From CAIWHR01 sp963813415 (GTDB lineage: Bacteria; Pseudomonadota; Gammaproteobacteria; Burkholderiales; Casimicrobiaceae), in assembly GCA_963813415.1 (NCBI GenBank), contig CAWEYW010000009.1, forward strand, positions 682,001 to 746,000: 64,000 bases of DNA, given 5' to 3'. Under the pieces are notes generated by a model, which was given only the letters and a program-made list of their open reading frames with translations, did no database searches and was not told the origin of the DNA. Positions 8,673 through 15,456 of the stretch are shown here, piece after piece. Each line of letters opens with the position of its first letter. Position 1 is the first letter of the stretch. The translations under genes were made by a program, and so were the position numbers.

Positions 8673-9316
8673 TCAGAACGTTATCTGATCGATCGTCGTG
8701 AGGGTAACCGCGTTGCTGACGAGTGGCGCATTGGTCAGATGCCAGGCGGTGTACTGCTCCGCATAGGGTATATCGGCCGAGATGCCGTCCACTGGGACGA
8801 TCACTTTCATGCCTCGCATCGCGGCACCACTCACGGTGTAAATCACCGCGCCGTGGGCTGCCGTGCCGACGACGATGACCGTTTTGACGCCCTTCTCCTT
8901 CAGGATCTTTTCGAGATCGGTACGTACGAATTTATCGACCCGGACGATACCACCGGCTCGTTTGCGCCAGGCGTGAGATCTTTGGCGATGTCGGTCGGCT
9001 TGCCGCCACCGCCGAGGCTGAAGACCACGGGCACGCCCGCCGCGCGTGCCGCTGTCAACAGCGTCTTGACCTTGGGGATCGACGCGATGCAGCGAGGCCT
9101 GCGTTGCATGTTGCAGGTCTGCTCGTTGAAGTCGAGCGTCAGCAACGCGGTCGTTTTCCTGTCGATCGTGACTGCCTTCAAAGAGGGAGCCGGCGGAGCC
9201 TTGATCGAATCCCATTCATCGATGATCGTCCCGGCGTGTGCGGGAACCGCAAGACAGATCATGAGCCCGGCGGCGGCACCCGCAATGCGCAATGCAGCCG
9301 GCGTTCTGGTCAGCAT
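8673..9316 (-). pseudogene. Exported isochorismatase-family hydrolase, frameshifted
   Basis: The start at 9316 (MLTRTPAALRI, preceded by AGGAAAA) gives a signal peptide ending near VPAHAG and then the isochorismatase fold: TALLTLDFNEQTCN, with the catalytic-type Asp, and AAGVPVVFSLGGGG. After EPVVSSG the frame breaks; the remainder continues in the next frame as VDKFVRTDLEKILKEKGVK, VIVVGTAAHGAVIYT and the C-terminus. Restoring one G in the GGG run at 8939-8941 (CCC on the plus strand) joins the two into one protein of about 214 residues. In the second half the position that is Cys in active isochorismatase-type hydrolases reads Ala (VGTAAHGAV), which is seen in non-standard members. Either a true pseudogene or a sequencing error. 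Confidence 0.8.
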
Positions 9317-9660
9317 GGATTTTCCTGTGATCAGTGGTGGACGAGAGTGATCTCGCGCGAAAAATAGCCCTCGCCGCGATGCGAAGTCAACGTCCTGTCG
9401 TCATCGGTAATGGCCGGTCCACCTGCGGCACTGATCGGCCATGATCCTGGCAAGCGGACGAGCCCTACTGCATGGGCATCGTCTGCAACGGGCTGCCGGG
9501 CGTGACTACCTCGTGTCGCATGCCGGGGCGGATCCGGTCGGCCGATCCCTCGTGGTCGTGGCCGAAAAGCGCTTCACCGGCCGATGGAACCCGAGGATGC
9601 TGCGGCAGTTGCCGCTTCCGCATTCCCCGCATGAGGCGTGGGACGGCTGCTCCTTGCGCC
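9317..9660. other. Intergenic stretch, nothing recognised
   Basis: About 340 bases between the broken isochorismatase gene and the ArsR regulator. Short open frames occur in both directions but none has a ribosome binding site or recognisable sequence. No clear terminator or promoter could be made out. Confidence 0.4.
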
Positions 9661-10047
9661 TCAGGATGACTCCGCGAATGTCTTGAGCCTGCCCAACGTC
9701 GTCTCCCACTCCCTCCCGATCACCTCCAGCGTCCGCTTCGCTTCCTCGATCTGCGCCGGCGCCAGCTGCCATCGCCGCTCCCTTCCGAGCTTCACGTCGC
9801 GCACCACGCCGGCGTCCGCCAGCACCTGAAGATGTTTGGTCACGCCTTGCCGGCTGATGTCGGTGTTCGCCGTCAGCTGCGCGATCGAGAAAGCGCCGCC
9901 GGCGCAGAGCACGGCGACGAGCCTAAGACGCGTCGGATCACCGAGCGCCGCGAAAACGTTCGCGAGAGCTTCGCTCGATCGGACGATCGCGGTCAGGCTG
10001 GCATCGCGTCGTTCCGCATCCCTGGCCCCGCGGCTACGTACCGACAT
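9661..10047 (-). CDS. ArsR-family winged-helix regulator
   Basis: A 128-residue helix-turn-helix repressor. The winged-helix domain runs from FAALGDPTRLRLVAVL through ISRQGVTKHLQVLADAGVV (recognition helix) to the wing RERRWQLAP. It has no metal-binding Cys pair of the ArsR/SmtB type, so it is one of the metal-independent members that usually sit with SRPBCC (AHSA1) proteins. Its start overlaps the stop of the upstream SRPBCC gene by 14 bases, so the three genes here form an operon read from about 11000 downward. Two palindromes at 11016 and 11065 are the likely operators. The ligand is not known. Confidence 0.9.
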   Translation of the reverse strand: MSVRSRGARDAERRDASLTAIVRSSEALANVFAALGDPTRLRLVAVLCAGGAFSIAQLTANTDISRQGVTKHLQVLADAGVVRDVKLGRERRWQLAPAQIEEAKRTLEVIGREWETTLGRLKTFAESS

Positions 10048-10507
10048 GGCGCACGATGTTGTCGAGCTGCGCTTCCCAGCCGCGGGTGTTCCTGCGGAAC
10101 GCTTCCAGGCGACGGTGCGGCGGCACGTTGTCGAAGCCGGATTCCACCACGGTCAGCACCGTGCCGTTGCCCGGCGCGTCTTGCAGCGTGAAGGTCACGA
10201 GCGTCGGCTGCTCCTTCGCATAGTCCACGGCGGGATCGACGGCATGCGGATGCCAGCGGTACGAAAGCAGATCCGGCGGTTCAATGCGCTCGATGACGAC
10301 GTCGAAGTAAACGTGCTCGTAGCCCGGATGGGTGATCGGTCCGCGCGCGCGCCGCCCAGGCGCGAAGGTCTGGCCCTTCAGGTTCGCGCCGAACCAGGTC
10401 CCGAATTCCTCGGCATTCGACAGTGCGCGCCAGACGCGCTCGCGCGGGGCATTGATGACGATGCTGCGTTCGATGCGGTCGGTGTCGGCGTCAGAGGCGG
10501 TGCTCAT
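10034..10507 (-). CDS. SRPBCC (AHSA1/START-like) domain protein
   Basis: A 157-residue protein of the AHSA1 branch of the START-like fold, a small cup-shaped domain that binds hydrophobic ligands. Typical segments are ERSIVINAPRERVWRALSNA near the N-terminus, FGTWFGANL, and the C-terminal helix GWEAQLDNIVRHV. The start MSTASDADTDRIER lies after an AAGGAGC-type ribosome binding site. It is the middle gene of the SRPBCC-SRPBCC-ArsR operon. In related operons the SRPBCC partner is thought to sense or handle a small molecule; the function is not established. Confidence 0.88.
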   Translation of the reverse strand: MSTASDADTDRIERSIVINAPRERVWRALSNAEEFGTWFGANLKGQTFAPGRRARGPITHPGYEHVYFDVVIERIEPPDLLSYRWHPHAVDPAVDYAKEQPTLVTFTLQDAPGNGTVLTVVESGFDNVPPHRRLEAFRRNTRGWEAQLDNIVRHVGT

Positions 10508-10533
10508 GTCTGGTTTGCTCCTTGTTGTGGGTT

Positions 10534-10998
10534 TCACTGTGCCGTTGCCGCCGCGCGTTCGTACGGCCTTCCGCGGCCGGTGTCGGCGAATTGCTGCAGG
10601 CTGCTCAGGTAGTACTGCCAGCCATCGCTGCAAAGGCCGTAGCACTCGAAAGTGGGCAGGAGGCCGCGGTGCTCGAAATCCAGGCGCGTGCCCCCTGCTC
10701 CGTGGGGCATCAGACGGAACACGAGCTGCGTACCTACCCATTCGTCCCTGCGCGTGAGTTGGCCGGCGGCAATGTGCGCACCGGTGCAGAGCCAGCGCAC
10801 TTCGCGGCCCGGCTCCAGCAGCTCGATGCGCATCTCCTTGTGGTTGCGTCCGAAGCGGAAGTGGAGATCGCCGCCAACGTTGGTGACGACGTCGCAATCC
10901 TGCGTCCACCAGCCACGCAGCCCTTCGGGTGTGGTGAGCGCGGCATAGACGGCGGCCGGGCTCGGCTTGAGCACGAGGCTCCTCTGGTAATGACGCAT
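10534..10998 (-). CDS. SRPBCC (AHSA1-like) domain protein, first gene of ArsR operon
   Basis: A 154-residue START-like domain protein. MRHYQRSLVLKPSPAAVYAA opens the fold, TPEGLRGWWTQDCD is the family Trp-rich turn, and LCSDGWQYYLSSLQQF is the C-terminal helix. The start at 10998 was chosen because AAAGGAG lies 7 bases upstream; a slightly longer frame starting MPKGATL would run into that site. It shares only distant similarity with the next gene. The palindromic sites at 11016 and 11065 lie just upstream, so this gene heads the repressor-controlled operon. Confidence 0.88.
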   Translation of the reverse strand: MRHYQRSLVLKPSPAAVYAALTTPEGLRGWWTQDCDVVTNVGGDLHFRFGRNHKEMRIELLEPGREVRWLCTGAHIAAGQLTRRDEWVGTQLVFRLMPHGAGGTRLDFEHRGLLPTFECYGLCSDGWQYYLSSLQQFADTGRGRPYERAAATAQ

Positions 10999-11015
10999 GA
11001 GTGTGGCTCCTTTAG

Positions 11016-11031
11016 GCAACCAATTGGTTGC
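11016..11031. promoter_or_regulatory. Operator candidate 1 (perfect palindrome)
   Basis: GCAACCAATTGGTTGC is a perfect 16-base palindrome lying 18 bases before the first gene of the SRPBCC-ArsR operon. Its arms GCAACC/GGTTGC recur in a second site 49 bases further upstream. Paired inverted repeats at this distance fit autoregulation by the dimeric ArsR protein encoded third in the operon. Confidence 0.7.
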
Positions 11032-11064
11032 GTTTGTGGATTATGGAGCCCTATGCGACAAAAT

Positions 11065-11080
11065 GCAACCTTCCGGTTGC
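11065..11080. promoter_or_regulatory. Operator candidate 2
   Basis: GCAACCTTCCGGTTGC has the same six-base arms as the site at 11016, around a different four-base centre. The centre-to-centre distance is 49 bases, close to a whole number of helical turns, which would allow two dimers to bind the same face of the DNA and enclose the promoter. Confidence 0.65.
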
Positions 11081-11432
11081 TCTAACTGCTTGCCCCACCG
11101 CGACGCCTGGTCGTTGAGCCGTCGGCGCCAGCCCGTCTGCTATCCAGACGTCACCCAGGCGAGGCCGCGTTTCGACACATATCGGGTGGCGGCGCATGTC
11201 GGCCTTCCCGCCCAGGCGCAGGTCGCGGATCACTTGCGGCGATCGCCATCTTGATCGAGTGTGGTTCAATGGCACGGAGTACGTTTCCCACTCCGTCACG
11301 GACGTGTCCAGAGACCAAATCTCGTCCGCCCGGATCACCTGACGCGCTGGCGGTCGCAGGAAAATGAGTGGCCCGCCTGCTGGGTGCGGCATTGACCCAT
11401 CGTGAGGTGTCGTCTTGCAAGAGGAGAAAGGC
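11081..11432. other. Intergenic stretch between ArsR operon and GST gene
   Basis: About 350 bases with no gene I can support. It must hold the divergent promoters of the SRPBCC operon and of the glutathione S-transferase gene, but no clear -10/-35 pair could be named. A minus-strand open frame covering most of it shows no known domain. Confidence 0.4.
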
Positions 11433-12110
11433 ATGAAGCTCTACTACCATCCCGTATCGACGACGAGCCGGCCGATCGTGCTGTTTGCTTCGGAGTCCGG
11501 CATCGACCTCGAGTACCAGCTGGTCGATCTGTTCTCCGGTGCGCAGTACCAGCCGGAATACGCAGCCATCAATCCAAGCAAACAGGTGCCGGTATTGGAG
11601 GACGAGGATTTCCGCCTCACCGAGAGCTCGGCAATCCTGAAGTATCTTGCCGAAAAGACCGGCTCCCCCGCGTACCCGTCGGATCTGCGCAAGCGCGCAC
11701 GGGTAAACGAGCGTATGGATTGGCTCAACACGGGCTTTTACCGGGATTTTTCCTACGGCTTTCTCTATCCGCAGATCTTCCCGTTCATGCGCCGTCCGGA
11801 CGACACGGTGCAGGCGGGCACGATCGCATGGGGCAAAGACAAGGCGTTGATCTGGCTGAACGTGCTGGACCAGGCCCTGATCGGACCGCGAAACGCATTT
11901 CTCTGCGGCGACGACATCACGCTCGCGGACTACCTCGGCTCGATGATGGTGCTCGGTGGCGAAGCCATCGACTGCCAATTCGACGCTTACCCGAACATCT
12001 CGCGCTGGCTCCGCAACATGAAGTCGCTGAAGAGCTGGGCGAAGGTCAACGAAGCGTTCTACAAGTACGTGGTGGACCCGAACAAGGGCAAGGAATTCGT
12101 GCGCGTGTGA
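11433..12110 (+). CDS. Glutathione S-transferase family protein
   Basis: A 225-residue protein with an N-terminal thioredoxin-like GST domain (MKLYYHPVSTTSRPIVLFA; INPSKQVPVLEDEDFRLTES, containing the cis-Pro and the glutathione-binding Glu-Ser pair) and an all-helical C-terminal domain (LCGDDITLADYLG, the N-capping box of GST). The layout resembles theta-class enzymes. The start was set at the ATG preceded by AGAGGAGAAAGGC. It is a single gene, converging on the DUF4389 gene. The physiological electrophile is unknown. Confidence 0.92.
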   Translation: MKLYYHPVSTTSRPIVLFASESGIDLEYQLVDLFSGAQYQPEYAAINPSKQVPVLEDEDFRLTESSAILKYLAEKTGSPAYPSDLRKRARVNERMDWLNTGFYRDFSYGFLYPQIFPFMRRPDDTVQAGTIAWGKDKALIWLNVLDQALIGPRNAFLCGDDITLADYLGSMMVLGGEAIDCQFDAYPNISRWLRNMKSLKSWAKVNEAFYKYVVDPNKGKEFVRV

Positions 12111-12240
12111 CGTGCACCCCGTGCAGGATCACACAGCAAAGACGCGTGTTCGGGGTTGCGGCAGAGGCCGTCACCAGCTGCCGGGCCCCGCTCCACGGTA
12201 AGACGTCCACGTTGCGCAGCGGACCTGCAACGAGTCGGCC

Positions 12241-12870
12241 TCAGCGACGCGTGCTGAAGGGCGGGTAACGATCCGTCGTGAGCAGGAAGGCGTAGGCGGA
12301 GACACGGAGGCCCCATCGGAGTACCCCGACCACGAAATCGAACAGTGCACGCGGATAGCGGCCGGTGAACAGGATGGCAAACCAGGCGACGATGACGCAG
12401 CCCAGCACACCAATGGCGAGAAACGCGAGAACGATGAAATGCGGGATTGCCAGAAGCCATTTGATCAATGGCAGCCAGCGGTTGAGGTCGACCGCAGCGT
12501 CCGGGTAGGCCAGCACCACGTGCACCGCTTGGGCGTCATCCGTCGATGGATACTCGTCGCGCAGCAGCGCCAGATAGCTCACCACGCGCAAGCTGAAGTT
12601 CGTCAGCGCGACGTTCCAGTCAAACCACCAGCGCGGATACTTGCGGCGGAAGAGAAGCATCAAGGCGGTCGCGGCGAACAAGATTCCGCCGGAACGCGCG
12701 ACGAATTCTCCGTGAGCCCCCATCTGAAAGGCCGGCCCCGACACGAGCGCCAAGAGGATCGCGATGGGGATGACCGTGAACACCCGAAAGAACGTCGTGA
12801 CCCGGTCGAGCGGCCGGTCGGGATAATCGATGTCGAGGGTCGCCGGAAAAGCGCCAGCCGCTTCTGCCAT
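12241..12870 (-). CDS. DUF4389 membrane protein
   Basis: A 209-residue membrane protein. Repeated motifs LDIDYPDRPLDRVTTFFR near the start and RWLPLIKWLLAIPHFIVLAF plus FAILFTGRYPRALFDFVVG in the second half are the DUF4389 signature; the ending YAFLLTTDRYPPFS is also typical. Three to four hydrophobic segments are visible. GGAGACAGTGC precedes the chosen ATG. No function is known for the family. It is monocistronic as far as can be seen, convergent with the GST gene. Confidence 0.88.
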   Translation of the reverse strand: MAEAAGAFPATLDIDYPDRPLDRVTTFFRVFTVIPIAILLALVSGPAFQMGAHGEFVARSGGILFAATALMLLFRRKYPRWWFDWNVALTNFSLRVVSYLALLRDEYPSTDDAQAVHVVLAYPDAAVDLNRWLPLIKWLLAIPHFIVLAFLAIGVLGCVIVAWFAILFTGRYPRALFDFVVGVLRWGLRVSAYAFLLTTDRYPPFSTRR

Positions 12871-13201
12871 TGCACTGTCTCCTTCGATGGGCCGAGCTCG
12901 CATGAACCGCCGCTGCGGTAGAGCACGCGCACTCGAGCGTACATCGTAATCGTGCCCCGGAAGTCAAAGGGCCTCACATCCCAAGGTCGCGAGCCCCGCA
13001 GCGGCCAAGCCCGTCGCCATATGGGTGCGGCACGGAGGCTGCCCGGCCAGTACCACCCGCCGCGGTGCATGGTCACAGGTTGTAGACCGACGCGTCGCTT
13101 CCGTTTGGCCTACTCTGAATTGAGGCATCTTCCGATAAAGCCGGCCCGGGCGATCGAGCAAAGTGACGAGTGTCCACTACTCGATAAGAACGGAGGATCA
13201 C
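12871..13201. other. Intergenic stretch, nothing recognised
   Basis: About 330 bases separating the divergent DUF4389 and DUF1328 genes. It should contain both promoters. No convincing -35/-10 pair, palindrome or small gene was found. Confidence 0.4.
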
Positions 13202-13366
13202 ATGATCTCTTGGGCTGTCACCTTCTTCATCATTGCGTTGATAGCGGCCGTGCTCGGGTTCAGCGGCATTGCCGGCGCCGCAGCGAATATCGCCTGGATA
13301 CTCGCCGCCATTGGTATCGTCCTGGCCATCGTGTTCTTCGTTTCCGGCCGGCGACCGCCTGTTTAG
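13202..13366 (+). CDS. DUF1328 (UPF0391) small membrane protein
   Basis: A 54-residue membrane peptide with two hydrophobic segments, MISWAVTFFIIALIAAVLGF and IAWILAAIGIVLAIVFFVSG, joined by the Gly/Ala-rich turn SGIAGAAANI that defines DUF1328/YtjA. The ATG at 13202 is preceded by CGGAGGATCAC, an excellent ribosome binding site. Family members are often induced by envelope stress or in stationary phase; no function is assigned. A strong terminator follows at 13424. Confidence 0.93.
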   Translation: MISWAVTFFIIALIAAVLGFSGIAGAAANIAWILAAIGIVLAIVFFVSGRRPPV

Positions 13367-13423
13367 GGATGTAACATCCGGCGGGCTGCGCTCGCCGGAC
13401 GATTGGCTGCGGTATTGGAGTCC

Positions 13424-13454
13424 CGAGGGCGCCGCATTCGCGCCCTCGTTTTTT
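13424..13454 (+). terminator. Rho-independent terminator after DUF1328 gene
   Basis: CGAGGGCG and CGCCCTCG form a perfect 8-base stem around a 9-base loop, followed by six T residues on the plus strand. It ends the short DUF1328 transcript about 60 bases after the stop codon. Confidence 0.85.
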
Positions 13455-13537
13455 GCCCCTGCCGTTCCGTTCCGCACGCTACGGACCGAGCCGCAGGGAC
13501 GAGATTTGCGCTCTACCGTGCTACGCGCCACGAGCGC

Positions 13538-14212
13538 TCAACGCCCATCCTCCGCATCAAGACCAGGCTGGGCGACATCGTCGTCGTCGGGCTCGTCGTC
13601 CCAGCTGTAGCGCTTGCGCAGCGGGCGATCCAGCCGGCGGAGCTTGACCGCCAGGACGACGCCGATGATGGCGGCGGCGAGATGAGTCTCCCATGAAATG
13701 CCGGTCTTGATCGGGAATATCCCCCAGACCAGCGCTCCGTACATGAAGCACACCAGCAGCGATGCGGCAATGGCGCGCCGGTCACGACGGATGAGCCCGG
13801 CGACCAGGACGTAGCTGACCAGACCGTAGACCAATCCGCTCGCCCCGATGTGTACGGATGCTCGGCCGAACAGCCACACCGCGATGCCGGGACCGAAATA
13901 CACCGCCGGCAGCACGCGAATCGACGATTGCGGATAGAGGTACAGCATGGTCGTGCCGACGACCAGCAAAGGCAGTGAGTTGCCCAGAAGGTGCTCGAAC
14001 CCGCCGTGCAAAAGCGGCGCGAAGAGTACTCCGACCAGCCCGGGCCATTCGCGCGGACGAACGCCGAGGTCCTCCGGTCCAAGATCGAGCGCCCAGTTCG
14101 ATAGCTGGATCAGCCAGATTACGGCGACGAAGCCGAGCGCGATCTTTGCCGCGAGTCGGAACCTGGCCTGGGCGTGGGCGGAGCCGGTGTACGCCGGGTC
14201 GGAACTATCCAT
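13538..14212 (-). CDS. Rhomboid family intramembrane serine protease
   Basis: A 224-residue six-segment membrane protein. LLHGGFEHLLGNSLPLLVVG is the conserved rhomboid loop and helix 2 (HxxxN-type), VHIGASGLVYGL holds the catalytic Ser in GxSG, and SWETHLAAAIIG holds the catalytic His. The C-terminus is a charged tail (KRYSWDDEPDDDDV) in the cytoplasm. Its start overlaps the stop of the upstream TPR-like frame by 8 bases, suggesting coupled translation. The substrate is unknown. Confidence 0.92.
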   Translation of the reverse strand: MDSSDPAYTGSAHAQARFRLAAKIALGFVAVIWLIQLSNWALDLGPEDLGVRPREWPGLVGVLFAPLLHGGFEHLLGNSLPLLVVGTTMLYLYPQSSIRVLPAVYFGPGIAVWLFGRASVHIGASGLVYGLVSYVLVAGLIRRDRRAIAASLLVCFMYGALVWGIFPIKTGISWETHLAAAIIGVVLAVKLRRLDRPLRKRYSWDDEPDDDDVAQPGLDAEDGR

Positions 14213-14699
14213 CCGGACATACTATCCGGTGCGGGATCGAGCCGCCGATTGCACCATCACGGGTACTTGCGTCCTTCCCCCAGTTTGGCGGCCACGCGCA
14301 ATTGGGCGATGCACGCGAGCGACCCTGCGCGTAGATCCGGTACAGAAGCGCGGTTGCAGGTCCACGCACGGCCTGGCCGTAACTTGCCACCGCGCTCAGT
14401 GCCGCGCGGCACACTCGATCCGCGTCGGCCGACAACGCTGCCGTCGCGAGGAAGGCATCGCGGGCCTCGCTGGAGCGGCCAAGCAGCGCGCTCGCGATCC
14501 CCAGGCTCGTCCAGTCTTCGATCCGTCCCATGTGATAGCGATCTGCCGGCGTGGTGAGGGCGTGCAGCGCTGCCGAGCGCGCCAGATCCGGCTGCGGTCG
14601 CGCCTGCTTGAGGTAGTAGAACGCCAGATTGCCGGCGACCTCGACGTCGTTCGGATTGGCGTCGAACGCGCGCTGCTCGAGAGCCAGAGCCTCGGCCAC
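14205..14699 (-). CDS. TPR-like repeat protein, probably 5'-truncated
   Basis: A frame of 164 residues with a TPR-like pattern: EALALEQRAFDANPNDVEVA, GNLAFYYLKQARPQPD, IASALLGRSSEARDAFLATA. Only a GTG (14699) without a ribosome binding site is available as start, and protein-like sequence (GREASRAYWDRRNVAEALAL) continues upstream of it. The frame is open back to the TAG that ends the HD-type gene, 29 codons before the GTG, and that TAG is in the same frame. It looks like the C-terminal end of a longer protein whose N-terminal part has been lost. It overlaps the rhomboid start, so it is probably still translated. Function unknown. Confidence 0.5.
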   Translation of the reverse strand: MAEALALEQRAFDANPNDVEVAGNLAFYYLKQARPQPDLARSAALHALTTPADRYHMGRIEDWTSLGIASALLGRSSEARDAFLATAALSADADRVCRAALSAVASYGQAVRGPATALLYRIYAQGRSRASPNCAWPPNWGKDASTRDGAIGGSIPHRIVCPDG

Positions 14700-14786
14700 G
14701 TTTCGCCGATCCCAGTACGCCCGGCTCGCCTCTCGACCAGCACCCGCAGCCTCCGGGCCCGGCGTCCGCCGTCGGCGTGGCCCGCC

Positions 14787-15431
14787 CTAGTTGCCGTAGC
14801 CCTGGCCGATCCGCAGCGCCAGCAAGCGCCCCAGATTGTCCTGCGCGCGGAGCTCGCCGCGCTCCCGGAAGTATCCCGTTGCGAAGAAGTGCCGCCGCTG
14901 CTGCAGCCGGCGGAGGAAGGCTATCTGCCCCGCGTAATACTGCAGGTCGTCCTGCGCGGCAAACTCCGCGCGTAGCGCAGTGCCCTGCCGCACGAACTCG
15001 TCCCAGGGCGCCGCGAATCCGGCAAGGTCGATATCCACGACGAAGCGGCGATCCTTGCCCTGGGCATGGCCCGTGTGCCGTGTGGCGATGATCAGCGCAC
15101 AAACCTTGCGTCGGAACAGGCTGGCGACACCGGAGGTACGGTCCGCGAAGAGCTGCGCGCTGCGCCGCTCGTTGTCCCGCGCGCCGGGGACGTAGATCGC
15201 GTCGTGGAACCAGAGGGCCATCTCGACGGAATCGCGATCGTCGAGCAGCGGCGCGACCTCGTCGAGAAGCGCAAGGCAACCGCGGATATGACCCAGATGG
15301 TGGAAGCGCCGATCGGGACCGGAGTACAGCCGCTCCAGCTCCGCGTACATCTCGGGACCACTGCCGGCGCCCCCGACGCACCGATTCCAGAGTGCAGCGA
15401 AGCGCTCCACGGCGTCGTCGTTGGTCGTCAT
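14787..15431 (-). CDS. HD-domain-type metal-dependent hydrolase
   Basis: A protein of about 214 residues. RRFHHLGHIRGCLALLDE contains the family's His-x-x-His arrangement and MALWFHDAIYVPG contains the HD pair; together they mark the predicted metal-dependent HD superfamily phosphohydrolases. VVDIDLAGFAAPWDEF is a further conserved Asp segment. The substrate is not known. The ATG at 15431 (MTTNDDAVERF) fits related proteins; another in-frame ATG lies at 15452, 4 bases after the antiporter stop. The stop is TAG, and the following TPR-like frame continues in the same frame. Confidence 0.82.
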   Translation of the reverse strand: MTTNDDAVERFAALWNRCVGGAGSGPEMYAELERLYSGPDRRFHHLGHIRGCLALLDEVAPLLDDRDSVEMALWFHDAIYVPGARDNERRSAQLFADRTSGVASLFRRKVCALIIATRHTGHAQGKDRRFVVDIDLAGFAAPWDEFVRQGTALRAEFAAQDDLQYYAGQIAFLRRLQQRRHFFATGYFRERGELRAQDNLGRLLALRIGQGYGN

Positions 15432-15456
15432 GGCCCTGGCATCGGGTGCCATGCGA

